From: an uncultured Collinsella sp.
GTDB taxonomy: Bacteria > Actinomycetota > Coriobacteriia > Coriobacteriales > Coriobacteriaceae
NCBI GenBank assembly: GCA_900546775.1
Contig: UREM01000003.1
Span: forward strand, 1 to 64,000
DNA: 64,000 nt
Direction of reading: 5' to 3'
Shown here: piece after piece, positions 1 through 7,585 of the stretch
Position numbering within the stretch: position 1 is the stretch's first letter
Layout of the letters: the number at the start of each line of letters is the position of its first letter
The notes under the pieces: generated by a model
What the model saw: the letters and a program-made list of their open reading frames with translations, nothing else
Databases searched by the model: none
What the model was told of the DNA's origin: nothing
Position numbers and translations under genes: made by a program

Positions 1-31
1 TAGAGGAAATAAAGGGGGTGCTTGCGGAGAT

Positions 32-358
32 ATGGCGGTTACAAAGATTAAGCCTGTTAAAAGCACCCTAAGCAAAGCCCTTGACTATATCGAAAACCCG
101 GACAAGACGGACGGGAAAATGCTCATATCCTCTTTCGGCTGCTCCTATGAAACGGCAGACATTGAGTTCGGCTATACCCTCTCGCAAGCACTGGATAAGG
201 GCAGCAATTTAGCCTTTCACTTGATACAGTCCTTTGCGCCGGGGGAAGTGGACTATGAGAAAGCCCACGAAATCGGGAAGCAGCTTGCCGACGCGGTGAC
301 AAAGGGGCAGCATGAATATGTTGTGACGACGCACATTGACAAGGGGCATATCCATAAC
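32..358 (+). pseudogene. Relaxase (MobA/VirD2-like) N-terminal fragment, interrupted by a group II intron
   Basis: The reading frame from ATG 32 encodes about 109 residues typical of the N-terminus of Firmicutes mobilisation relaxases (start MAVTKIKPVKSTLSKALDYI). It ends in THIDKGHIHN, the metal-binding three-histidine motif of the nickase. A purine-rich ribosome site precedes it. The frame then runs straight into a group II intron 5' end at 359 and stops in intron sequence, and no 3' exon is found downstream. Such relaxases nick oriT of conjugative or mobilisable elements, so this is the remnant of an imported element. The catalytic tyrosine is not identified. The product would be inactive unless the missing intron and exon lie elsewhere. 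Confidence 0.8.
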
Positions 359-657
359 GTACGCCCGGATAGGGCAATGAGAAAAGCAGTATGAGGTACT
401 GCCCCGTAAGATAACGCGGGAAACAACCAGCCTAACCGAAAGGCGAAAGCTGACACGGGAACACAGTACGGCTGGAAAGCGGTAAGTCACCTAAAGGCAA
501 TCGGGTGCGACTGAACCGCAATGTTAATCGGATATAAGGTATAAGTTGGATTTACTGAACGTGAGCTTCCAGTTTCTGTTATGTGCCGATAGAGGAAAAT
601 TGCCTGAAACCTCTGGTACGGAAAAGGCAAGTTATGGTTGTGGTCTTGTCGGTTATT
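359..657 (+). mobile_element. 5' fragment of an Ll.LtrB-like group II intron
   Basis: From 359 the sequence closely matches, from memory, the first ~300 bases of the lactococcal Ll.LtrB intron. Matching blocks include CGCCCGGATAGGG at the start, TAAGATAAC, CCTAACCGAAAGGCGAAAGC, GATATAAGGTATAAGTTG, CGATAGAGGAAA and AAGTTATGGTTGTGG. The first bases are GTACG rather than the usual GTGYG. The insertion point, just after CATATCCATAAC in a relaxase gene, is the same homing site Ll.LtrB uses in ltrB. Similarity ends around 657, so most of the ribozyme, the reverse transcriptase and the 3' exon are missing. The break is either a deletion junction or an assembly join. Confidence 0.8.
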
Positions 658-793
658 AGGTGGCCCGGCGTTTGCCCCGTCAAACGGGCTTTCCATTTGC
701 CTTTCATTCTATTTGGTTTTCGCTCGCAGGCGTGGATGAGAGGCTCTCTTTGGCCTTCGAGATTGGGCTTGTATGGGTCGTATGCCACAAAAT

Positions 794-933
794 GGGCCTA
801 TCTACTACGTTTGCTACCACACCCTCGACCGTGACAAAGATTATGAAATTAAAACCGCAGGTAGATGGCTTGCCAGTTTTCGGAAAAGGCGGGTATGGTC
901 GGCCCTCTCGAGTTAAACGTAGTAAATAGGCCC
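794..933. repeat. Inverted repeat, 19-bp arms, ~100-bp spacer
   Basis: The left arm GGGCCTATCTACTACGTTT (794-812) is complementary to the right arm at 915-933 (AAACGTAGTAAATAGGCCC) with one mismatch. The spacer is not coding. Function unknown; the architecture could be a small non-autonomous element or a folded RNA. Confidence 0.6.
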
Positions 934-994
934 TTTTCTTGGCGCGCGGTCAGCTCAATGCTAATCTCCGTGCCGGAACTGACCCAGTTGTTTG

Positions 995-1064
995 TAAGTT
1001 GCGGTGATATACGGACTGTTTGGCGCTTTGGAGCTTCAAAACAGTCCCTATCTCACCGCAACTT
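995..1064. repeat. 70-bp palindrome, AGTTGCGGTG family
   Basis: The 27-bp arms (995-1021 and 1038-1064) pair with two mismatches around a 16-base loop. The outer part, TAAGTTGCGGTGA, recurs in the palindrome at 61116-61182, while the inner parts differ. It lies near the 3' end of the minus-strand HTH gene. There is no T-run typical of a terminator. Confidence 0.7.
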
Positions 1065-1108
1065 AGGAGAAGGGCGGGGGCGGTTGGGTGCTGGTGGGTC
1101 GGAGCGTG

Positions 1109-2047
1109 TTAGGCCTGTTTGCGGTGCTTCCATTGTTTGCGGCACCAGCGCATGAGCGCCTTTATGACGGGAATCGTGATGAGGATGATCCATGCAGGAT
1201 GGGGCTGTCCCAAACAGAGCCACATGTAGAGGAACCAAGCGATGGCGGCTGCCGGGTAGATGGCCTCGATCAGCTTAGACAGGTGGCGCCGATCGATGAA
1301 GTCACCAATCGCGTAGTAGACGGGAACCAGAAAGACGAGGAAAAGCCCCATGTCCCATGTGCCGTAGACAATGCCGAGCACCAGATAGGCGAGAGTGACA
1401 AGTGCGGGGAAGGGGAATTTGTTCCATGCACGTCCGACCTTGGTGTGGAAATGCTTGCCATGATGGTCGAGCTTGTCGTGTGCTTCCTTCCAGCTGGAAA
1501 ACGTCTCGCCGTCGATGGTGACGGCGCCGTCGTCATTGGTGCGTACGCTATGTCCATCGTCCTCAAGCGTATCGATATGCACGCCGTCCGGCCCCACATG
1601 CACCTCTTCGCCCTTGCGCTCGTTGGTCACATGGATGCCGCTCCAACCAACATGGACTTCCTCGCCTTTATTGGGATCAATGACGTGGATACCGCGCGCG
1701 AGGGAAATATCGACAAGTGGCTTATCGCTGCAATCAGCGTGCTCAGTAGAAGCCTCAGCCTCTTCAGCCTTATCTGAAGCTTTGGTGCCGGCGTTGCTGT
1801 TCTGTGCCTCATCATCAGCCTGTGAGTCATCAGCGCTAGCCACCGCCTCCCCATACAGCAGCTCATCCAGCGACACGCCATACAGCGCGGCGAGCGCAAT
1901 AAGGTTATCGGTATCGGGCGAGGATTCGCTGCGCTCCCATTTACTGACAGCCTGACGACTCACACCCAGCTGGGCGGCAAGCGCCTCCTGAGAAAGCCCG
2001 GCAGCCTTGCGGCGATCGACGAGGCGCTGTGCCATCGCAAGATCCAT
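1109..2047 (-). CDS. XRE-family HTH regulator fused to a membrane domain, with internal repeats
   Basis: 312 residues from ATG 2047, chosen because AAAGGAACC lies just upstream; a longer frame to 2119 has no such site. Residues 1-60 form an XRE/Cro helix-turn-helix (SQEALAAQLGVSRQAVSKWE). An acidic Ala-rich linker follows, then two tandem ~18-residue repeats of the form GIHV-x5-GEEVHVG, a partial third, and three or four hydrophobic segments in the last ~120 residues ending in a basic tail. The layout suggests a membrane-attached DNA-binding sensor. The repeat block may form a short beta structure. The ligand is unknown. An inverted TTCTA/TAGAA pair and two ACCGGTAGC copies upstream could be autoregulatory sites. 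Confidence 0.75.
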   Translation of the reverse strand: MDLAMAQRLVDRRKAAGLSQEALAAQLGVSRQAVSKWERSESSPDTDNLIALAALYGVSLDELLYGEAVASADDSQADDEAQNSNAGTKASDKAEEAEASTEHADCSDKPLVDISLARGIHVIDPNKGEEVHVGWSGIHVTNERKGEEVHVGPDGVHIDTLEDDGHSVRTNDDGAVTIDGETFSSWKEAHDKLDHHGKHFHTKVGRAWNKFPFPALVTLAYLVLGIVYGTWDMGLFLVFLVPVYYAIGDFIDRRHLSKLIEAIYPAAAIAWFLYMWLCLGQPHPAWIILITIPVIKALMRWCRKQWKHRKQA

Positions 2048-2101
2048 GGTGGTTCCTTTCGTTTGATGGTCGAATCGAATGAGCCGAGTATGCCGAGAAC
2101 A

Positions 2102-2163
2102 ACCGGTAGCGACCACCATTTCTAGTTAGAATCTGCCCCAACCCTACCGCAACTACCGGTAGC
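2102..2163 (-). promoter_or_regulatory. Candidate operator region of the HTH/membrane gene
   Basis: Two direct copies of ACCGGTAGC (2102-2110 and 2155-2163) flank the inverted repeat TTCTAGTTAGAA (2120-2131) upstream of the minus-strand HTH gene. This spacing suits binding of a dimeric HTH regulator, but the assignment is inferred from position and symmetry only. Confidence 0.35.
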
Positions 2164-2263
2164 AACCCCTAACGACCAGCCATTTCAGGACAAATGTCAG
2201 TGCTACTCTCAGCTAAGAGCCTGCAACATCCCAAAATCTCAGCCCACGCACTTGCAGCAAGAA

Positions 2264-2448
2264 GACGAATAGCCTCGGCCTCCCTAGTTACCGCAGGAGG
2301 CCCCAGGGCTTTCCTCCCAAATCTTTCCGCAGGACGGAAGGACCCCGCCGCGCGAAGCGCGCAGCGGGGTCCTGACATGTCCGAGGACGATTTGGGAGGT
2401 AAGCCCTGGGGCCTCCGATGAGAGCAGTTTCGGCCGAGGCTATTCGTC
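2264..2448. repeat. Composite palindrome A, TCCGCAGGACG / TGTCCGAGGACG core
   Basis: Nested inverted repeats: a perfect 17-bp outer pair (2264-2280 with 2432-2448), a 28-bp pair with one mismatch (2296-2323 with 2389-2416), and a core hairpin with GCGCGAAGCGCG at its tip (about 2340-2373). The core is flanked by TTCCGCAGGACG on the left and CATGTCCGAGGACG on the right. The right outer arm contains the last three codons and stop of pfkA, so the left arm is an inverted copy of that gene end. It could end pfkA transcription. The core recurs, inverted, at 58773-58917. Confidence 0.8.
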
Positions 2449-3519
2449 GCCGAAGCTGATGCCCAACGCCTTGGCTTCGCGCACCAGGTCGCTCTGGGGA
2501 TCGACGTACTTGAGCTTGCCGGCGACCTCCTCGAGCGGCATGTGGCACATCTTGCCGTCACGCAGGGCAATCATGTAGCCAAACTCGCCGCGCAGGCAGC
2601 CAAGCGCTGCCTCGACGCCGCACTGGGTCGCAAAGATGCGGTCCTGGGCGTCGGGCTGACCGCCGCGCTGCGTGTGGCCGGGGATGGCGACGCGGGTCTC
2701 GCGACCGGTCTTGGCCTCGATTTCCTTGGCGATGTCGTAGACGATCGACGGGCTCGTGCGCTCGGCAAGCTTCTTCTTGTACTCCTTCTTGGACAGCGCC
2801 GCGTCCTCCTTGGAGATGGCGCCCTCGGCGACGGCCACGATCGTAAAGCGGCTGCCGGTCTCCATGCGATGCTCGATGGTCTTGATGACGTTATCCATGT
2901 CGTAGGGGATCTCGGGGATCAGGATAACATCCGCGCCGCCCGCGACGCCGGCATACAGCGGAATCCAACCGACCTTGTGGCCCATGATCTCGATGACAAA
3001 CACGCGACCGTGGCTCGAGGCGGTGGTGTGGATGTCGTCGATGCACTTGGTGGCGACGTCGATGGCGCTCGTAAAGCCAAACGTCATCTCGGTGCCCCAG
3101 GTGTCGTTATCGATGGTCTTGGGCAGGGCGATAACGTTGAGGCCCTCTTCGCGCAGGCGGTTGGCAGTCTTGGTGGAGCCGTTGCCGCCCAGCATAAACA
3201 GGCAGTCGAGCTGCAGCTTGTGATAGGTGTGGACCATCGCCGGCACCTTCTCGACGCCATCGGCCTCGGGAACATCCAGGCGCTTGAACGGCGTGCGGCT
3301 CGTGCCCAGGATGGTGCCGCCGCGGGTGAGGATGCCGCTAAAGTCTGCCGGCGTCATCACGCGAAAACGGCTGTAGATAAGGCCCTGGTAGCCGTCCTCA
3401 AAACCGTAGATCTCGATAGGCTCTTCGCTATTGGTCATGAGCGTTTTGACGATGCCGCGCATGGTGGCGTTGAGCGCCTGGCAGTCGCCGCCACTGGTAA
3501 GAAGACCGATCCTGAGCAT
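2440..3519 (-). CDS. pfkA: 6-phosphofructokinase, mixed ATP/PPi-type motif
   Basis: 359 residues, the size of a group III phosphofructokinase; it phosphorylates fructose 6-phosphate in glycolysis. The N-terminal nucleotide loop LTSGGDCQALNA is present. The phosphoryl-donor site reads GGNGS (111-115) and the catalytic loop PKTIDND (133-139). Gly at the fourth position of the first motif is usual in ATP enzymes, while Lys in place of Gly in PGTIDND is usual in PPi-dependent or mixed enzymes, so the donor cannot be assigned from sequence. MGHKVGWI and the RGGQPDAQDR segment near the end are typical of the family. The 3' end is embedded in palindrome A. Confidence 0.9.
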   Translation of the reverse strand: MLRIGLLTSGGDCQALNATMRGIVKTLMTNSEEPIEIYGFEDGYQGLIYSRFRVMTPADFSGILTRGGTILGTSRTPFKRLDVPEADGVEKVPAMVHTYHKLQLDCLFMLGGNGSTKTANRLREEGLNVIALPKTIDNDTWGTEMTFGFTSAIDVATKCIDDIHTTASSHGRVFVIEIMGHKVGWIPLYAGVAGGADVILIPEIPYDMDNVIKTIEHRMETGSRFTIVAVAEGAISKEDAALSKKEYKKKLAERTSPSIVYDIAKEIEAKTGRETRVAIPGHTQRGGQPDAQDRIFATQCGVEAALGCLRGEFGYMIALRDGKMCHMPLEEVAGKLKYVDPQSDLVREAKALGISFGDE

Positions 3520-3557
3520 GATGAATCCTTCCGGGCAAGTTACAACATGCGCATAAG

Positions 3558-3591
3558 TTTACCCCCGCACACTGTTGATGCGGAGGTAAAA
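3558..3591 (-). terminator. Hairpin downstream of the amide hydrolase gene
   Basis: Arms TTTACC.CCGCA and TGCGG.AGGTAAA surround a 9-base loop between pfkA and the upstream minus-strand gene. The T-tract is weak. It could separate the two transcripts. Confidence 0.4.
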
Positions 3592-3659
3592 CGTGTTAGC
3601 TCAAATGTATAGAAATGTAAGCAACGTCAGGCGAGCGTAAGGACGACGGTGCCAGCTCC

Positions 3660-4745
3660 TTACAGCGCGAAGGCGTCGACGTCGCCCCAGTGGCGGCGCA
3701 GCGTGATGGCGGCAGCGGGCTCGGTGTTGTCAAAGACGACCGACCACTGCGTGTTGCTGGTGATGTCTTCCGGATTGGGCTCTTGCGCCGCAGCGCGTAG
3801 AGCCTTCCAAGCGACTGCCTCGTCTTGGGCGCCGGCATGGGCGTCGAGGACATCGGCGATGGCGATGGCGCGTTCCTTGCCATGGCCCAGTTCGCCGTTC
3901 TTTTGGTTGGGTAGCACTTCGGCACCATAGCAGGCGAAGAAGTTCGTAACCTGGCGCACGGGCGTCGCCTTGCATGCGCGGTCGGGGTCGCGCGGATCCC
4001 ACTCCACCACCCGCGCGTCACCGGCGGCGTCGTTGATAAAGAAGTGGTAGTCGCGTCCGGCCATGGCGTGCATGTCGTAGGCAGAAAGCAGGTCGACAGC
4101 TTTTTGCGTGGTGGCGGCACGGTCGAGCACCAGACGGATGGCGAGCGAGGTATTGATGACGGGGCGTTGCGTGTCCTGGTCACAGGGCTTGGAATCCAGA
4201 GTGAGTACGGCAATGGACACGCCGCACTCGTTAACACCGTCGAGCTGGGCAAACGGGCCCATGAGTGCAGCGGCACGTCCGGCGACGGAGTCAAACGGAG
4301 TGTTATCGCCCAGGTTGTTAAGGGCCGCAAAGCCGATGGAGGCATAGCCGTCGCGCGGGTGATTACGCACCAGCAGCGCCGAGGTGTCGTCCTTAAAGTC
4401 GTAATTGCGACCGGTGCGCACGCGGCCTTCGACATCTACGGCGACAAAAGCGCTGCAGGCAAACTGGGGCGCCTGGACATGTGCCGGCACACCGGGCAGG
4501 ACCTGCGCCACCACGGCATCGATGTAGGCCTGGTCGTCGCGCACGCCAGCGGCGATGATGCGATCAAGATCGTAGTCGTAGGCGATGTCGATTGCGTACA
4601 GGTCATAGCCATCCGCATAGTCGGTCAAGCGTTTGAGCGACGCGGCGGACTTGATTTGCTTGTGATAAACGATACCGGTGACAGCGGCAAGGCCGACGGC
4701 GGCTCCCGCGACACCGTAGGCGATGGCAATGTTACGTGGCTTCAT
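3660..4745 (-). CDS. Membrane-anchored Ntn-type linear amide C-N hydrolase (choloylglycine hydrolase-like)
   Basis: 361 residues. A hydrophobic segment at residues 7-27 suggests a signal anchor. The Ntn-hydrolase pattern starts at Cys97 (QFACSAFVAVD), followed by GRNYDF (112-117) with the Arg and Asp expected to line the active site. Family members (bile salt hydrolases, penicillin acylases, acyl-CoA:6-APA transferase) use an N-terminal Cys exposed by processing. Here Cys97 lies far inside, so maturation would need autocleavage of a long pro-segment, as in the acyltransferase branch. The substrate is unknown. It is divergent from the M18 aminopeptidase. Confidence 0.7.
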   Translation of the reverse strand: MKPRNIAIAYGVAGAAVGLAAVTGIVYHKQIKSAASLKRLTDYADGYDLYAIDIAYDYDLDRIIAAGVRDDQAYIDAVVAQVLPGVPAHVQAPQFACSAFVAVDVEGRVRTGRNYDFKDDTSALLVRNHPRDGYASIGFAALNNLGDNTPFDSVAGRAAALMGPFAQLDGVNECGVSIAVLTLDSKPCDQDTQRPVINTSLAIRLVLDRAATTQKAVDLLSAYDMHAMAGRDYHFFINDAAGDARVVEWDPRDPDRACKATPVRQVTNFFACYGAEVLPNQKNGELGHGKERAIAIADVLDAHAGAQDEAVAWKALRAAAQEPNPEDITSNTQWSVVFDNTEPAAAITLRRHWGDVDAFAL

Positions 4746-4906
4746 GACGACTCCTCTCGTCCTGTTAGCGCAATTGTCGCAAAAGGAGCGCGGGCATGAT
4801 GGCTCAACTTGGTGAGCGGTGCGGAATTAAGCACGGAATGAAGAGTGCGGCACTGGCGTGGCGGGGTATGCTGGAGGGGACCATCAACCCAGCGAAAGGG
4901 GAGAGC

Positions 4907-6292
4907 ATGACGGATCAGGAAACGATCGAGCGCGTGCACGTGACGGCCGACGATATCGAGGCCTCCAACGACCTTATCGACTTTATCGAGGCATGCCCCA
5001 GCATGTTCCATACGGCGGCGACCATTATGGCCGAGCTCGACGAGGCGGGCTTTACCTACCTGCCCGAGAACGCAGCGTGGGACATCGAGCCGGGCGGGCG
5101 TTATTACACGCAGCGTAACACCTCGAGCGTCGTTGCCTTTAAGGTGGGCGAAGACCTGGCCGCTACGTGGGGCGAGGACGGCGTTGCCGGCAACTATCAT
5201 TTTCAACTCACGGCGTCACACAGCGATTCGCCGACGTTTAAGGTTAAGGCCGTGCCCGAGCTCGACGGCGCGGGCGAGACGCTGCGCCTGAACACCGAGG
5301 CCTACGGCGGCATGATCGACTACACCTGGTTCGATCGCCCGCTGGCACTTGCGGGCCGCGTGCTGGTGCGCGAGGGCGACCGTATCGAGAGCCGCTTGCT
5401 CGCTACCGAGCGCGAAGTTGCCATTATCCCGAGCCTTGCCATCCATATGAATCGTGGCGTTAACGAGGGCTTTGCGCCCAACCGAGCTGTCGACCTGTGC
5501 CCGCTCATCAGCGCCGGTGACCTTAAGCAGGGAGATTTTGACGCCCTGATCGCCGACGAACTGGACGTTGAGCCCGAGCAAATTTTGGGTCGCGACCTGT
5601 TCCTGGTCAATCGTCAGGATGCACGCATTTGGGGCTGGGCCGACGAGTTTATCTCGACGCCCAAGCTCGACGACCTGGCCTGCGCCTACACCTCGCTGCA
5701 GGCATTTTTGGGTGCCGAGAATGCGCACGACGTTTCGGTCTTTTGCTGCTTTGATAACGAGGAGGTTGGCTCCGAGACCAAGCAGGGCGCCATGTCGACG
5801 TTCTTGGCCGACGCGCTGCGCCGCATTAACGGATCGTTGGGCTTTGACGACGAGTCGTACCACCGCGCACTTGCCGCCTCGATGCTTGTAAGCTGCGACA
5901 ATGCACATGCCGTGCACCCCAACCATGCCGAGAAGTGCGATGCCCGCAATCAGGTGGTACTCAACGGCGGCATCGTCATCAAGGAAGCCGCCAACCAGCA
6001 CTACTGCACCGACGCCTTTAGCCGCGCGGTGTTCCAGGCTATTTGCGATGACGCCGACGTGCCCACGCAGGCCTTTGCCAACAAGAGCGATATGGCCGGC
6101 GGTTCTACCCTGGGCAATCTGTCCAATATGCAGGCGAGCATGCATGCCGTGGACGTGGGCCTGCCGCAGCTTGCCATGCACTCGAGCTACGAGACCGGCG
6201 GCGTGCGCGACGTAATGTACGCCATCCGCGCCCTCACCGCCTTCTACGAGCGTGACCTGACCATCAACGGCGCCGAAAGCGTGGAACTCTAA
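4907..6292 (+). CDS. M18 family aminopeptidase
   Basis: 461 residues from ATG 4907, preceded by AAAGGGGAG; the frame extends upstream to 4796 without a ribosome site. M18 enzymes are large cytoplasmic dinuclear-zinc aminopeptidases that trim acidic or hydrophobic N-terminal residues. Metal-site motifs are visible: the HSD of TASHSDSP, the Asp of PKLDDLA, EE in FDNEEVGSET, and a late His in AMHSSYETGG. The length fits the family. It is monocistronic, divergent from the amide hydrolase, and the palindrome R1 starts on its stop codon. Confidence 0.9.
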   Translation: MTDQETIERVHVTADDIEASNDLIDFIEACPSMFHTAATIMAELDEAGFTYLPENAAWDIEPGGRYYTQRNTSSVVAFKVGEDLAATWGEDGVAGNYHFQLTASHSDSPTFKVKAVPELDGAGETLRLNTEAYGGMIDYTWFDRPLALAGRVLVREGDRIESRLLATEREVAIIPSLAIHMNRGVNEGFAPNRAVDLCPLISAGDLKQGDFDALIADELDVEPEQILGRDLFLVNRQDARIWGWADEFISTPKLDDLACAYTSLQAFLGAENAHDVSVFCCFDNEEVGSETKQGAMSTFLADALRRINGSLGFDDESYHRALAASMLVSCDNAHAVHPNHAEKCDARNQVVLNGGIVIKEAANQHYCTDAFSRAVFQAICDDADVPTQAFANKSDMAGGSTLGNLSNMQASMHAVDVGLPQLAMHSSYETGGVRDVMYAIRALTAFYERDLTINGAESVEL

Positions 6293-6330
6293 AACCTGCC
6301 AAAAAGGGATGTTAATTTTGGCAGGTTTTA
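6291..6330. repeat. Palindromic repeat R1 (GGGACAG family, diverged core)
   Basis: AAACCTGCC and GGCAGGTTT arms enclose AAAAAGGGATGTTAATTTT. This has the same layout as R2, R6 and R8, with the GGGACAGG core changed to GGGATG. It begins on the aminopeptidase stop codon and ends in a T-run, so it probably also acts as a terminator. Confidence 0.7.
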
Positions 6331-6377
6331 TCTGGGCGAATGCAAAGGGTGAAACCGAACTAGATCTGCGATACGTG

Positions 6378-6412
6378 GCCGCCGAGGTGCAGTGCGCCTC
6401 GGCGGCTTTTTG
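6378..6412 (+). terminator. Rho-independent terminator
   Basis: The stem GCCGCCGAGG / CCTCGGCGGC is followed by five T. It lies downstream of the aminopeptidase and ahead of the toxin-antitoxin promoter. Confidence 0.85.
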
Positions 6413-6429
6413 TGTACAGAGTACGGCTA

Positions 6430-6457
6430 ATGCTTATAAATGCTATACATGCTTTAC
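6430..6457 (+). promoter_or_regulatory. Triple direct repeat upstream of the RelB/PIN pair
   Basis: Three near-copies, ATGCTTATAA, ATGCTATAC and ATGCTTTAC, stand head to tail at 9-10 bp spacing about 50 bp before the antitoxin start. Ribbon-helix-helix antitoxins often bind short direct repeats with this periodicity to repress their own operon. This is inferred from spacing and position. Confidence 0.5.
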
Positions 6458-6505
6458 GTATCTACCATAGAGCTTTATGATATTTTGAAGTATTAAGGAG
6501 GGGTC

Positions 6506-6886
6506 ATGACCACAACAGCCGCTCAGATCAACGTACGTCTCGATGCCGATCTTAAAAGGAGTGGGGACGCCGCTCTCTCCAAGGCCGGTATGACGCCGAG
6601 CCAAGCGGTGCGAGCGCTCTGGCAGCTTGCAGCATCGCTGGCCGATCGCCCCGGTGCGCTCGAGGATATCCTGCTGCCCAGTCGTGCCCGGGCGGAACAG
6701 CGCGAGCGCGAAAAGGCCGCCAAACGTAAGCTCGAGCTTATGGATCAGGGGTCGAAGCTGTTCGCTGCCGCTTGCTGTGAGTCGGGAATCGATATGGTCA
6801 AGGCTCAGCCATCGGACGACGAAGAGCTCAAACGGAATGCCTATGCGGATCGCTATGGCGAGGAGATGAGCTGGCTCTATGAGTGA
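6506..6886 (+). CDS. RelB/DinJ-type ribbon-helix-helix antitoxin
   Basis: 126 residues after a strong AGGAGG. The N-terminus, QINVRLDADLKRSGDAALSKAGMT followed by PSQAVRALW, is the ribbon-helix-helix of RelB/DinJ antitoxins. A charged Lys/Arg/Glu helix follows (about 62-80), then a C-terminal tail that would wrap the toxin. It overlaps the toxin gene by 8 bp, typical of translational coupling. It should neutralise the PIN toxin and repress the operon. A RelB-type antitoxin usually pairs with a RelE-fold toxin, so the PIN partner is a mixed pairing. Confidence 0.75.
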   Translation: MTTTAAQINVRLDADLKRSGDAALSKAGMTPSQAVRALWQLAASLADRPGALEDILLPSRARAEQREREKAAKRKLELMDQGSKLFAAACCESGIDMVKAQPSDDEELKRNAYADRYGEEMSWLYE

Positions 6887-7373
6887 GACTCCAAAGCGCA
6901 TCTTGGTTGACACCAACGTGTGGCTCGATTACTTCATTCCCTCACGACGTGGTCGTTCGGTGGCGATTGAGTTTTTACGCGATGCATGCACGGCGCAGGT
7001 TGATTTGCTGTATGCGGCGACATCGTCCAAAGACCTGTTTTATTTGATTTCAAGCGAACATAAGGCATGGTATCGGCGCGAGCATGGTTCGCTTTCCCAA
7101 GATGCCGCTGCGGCAGCGACATCGCTTGCATGGGATTGTCTTAGCGTGCTGTCGCAGCTTGCCACGCCAGTGCCCTGTGACCTGAGCGATATATGGATGG
7201 CGAGCAGGCAGCGTGAGCTCCATAGCGATTACGAAGACGATTTAATCATTGCGGCAGCGATACGCGCCCAAGCAGATTTACTGGTCACCAACGATGTCAA
7301 GCTCTCTTCGCATGCGCCCGTCGCAGCAATGAACGTCGAAAACGCAAGAAACTATCTAACAACGCTTAAATAG
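6879..7373 (+). CDS. PIN-domain toxin (VapC-like ribonuclease)
   Basis: 164 residues. PIN motifs are visible: RILVDTNVWLDYF with the first acidic residue, a mid-protein acidic position, and YEDDLIIAAAIRAQADLLVTND carrying the later acidic residues. PIN toxins are Mg-dependent endoribonucleases, often cutting tRNA or rRNA loops. It overlaps the antitoxin start-to-stop and shares its promoter. Nothing suggests inactivation. Confidence 0.75.
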   Translation: MSETPKRILVDTNVWLDYFIPSRRGRSVAIEFLRDACTAQVDLLYAATSSKDLFYLISSEHKAWYRREHGSLSQDAAAAATSLAWDCLSVLSQLATPVPCDLSDIWMASRQRELHSDYEDDLIIAAAIRAQADLLVTNDVKLSSHAPVAAMNVENARNYLTTLK

Positions 7374-7462
7374 CTCTAAACCTCACTGGCCGAATTAATA
7401 GTCAGCGAGAGTTCCCGGGCTGAGCCAGCACTGGTTAGACCCCGCAGGTTGAACAAAAGTCA

Positions 7463-7566
7463 GCGAGAGCCCGTCTGGTCGAGCAAGGTGCCTTGAAAGA
7501 GGAGGGCATTGGCCTTCTGGCCATGCCCGACGATTGAAAGGCAGATTGCCGTCCAGACGGGCTCGC
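7463..7566. repeat. Composite palindrome E
   Basis: The outer arms GCGAGAGCCCGTCTGG (7463-7478) and CCAGACGGGCTCGC (7553-7566) enclose a hairpin GGGCAT.GGCC-TTCT-GGCC.ATGCCC (7504-7528). It lies between the convergent PIN toxin and 2-hydroxyacid dehydrogenase genes, so it may end both transcripts. The architecture resembles elements A-C, but I do not see their core sequence. Confidence 0.6.
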
Positions 7567-7585
7567 AGCGTCGAGTGGCGGAACC

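Larger units (their letters stand above)
658..1108. other. Non-coding junction region with two inverted repeats
   Basis: About 450 bases follow the intron break without a convincing gene. The short frames here lack plausible ribosome sites and match no family I know. The recognisable structure is two inverted repeats, listed separately at 794-933 and 995-1064. The stretch sits between foreign element debris and the 3' end of the HTH gene on the minus strand, so it is the likely boundary of a decayed insertion. Confidence 0.5.

Noticed and set aside
2194-2421. 75-residue frame inside composite palindrome A
   Set aside because: It is simply translation of the palindrome; arms and core are conserved as DNA or RNA structure, not as protein.
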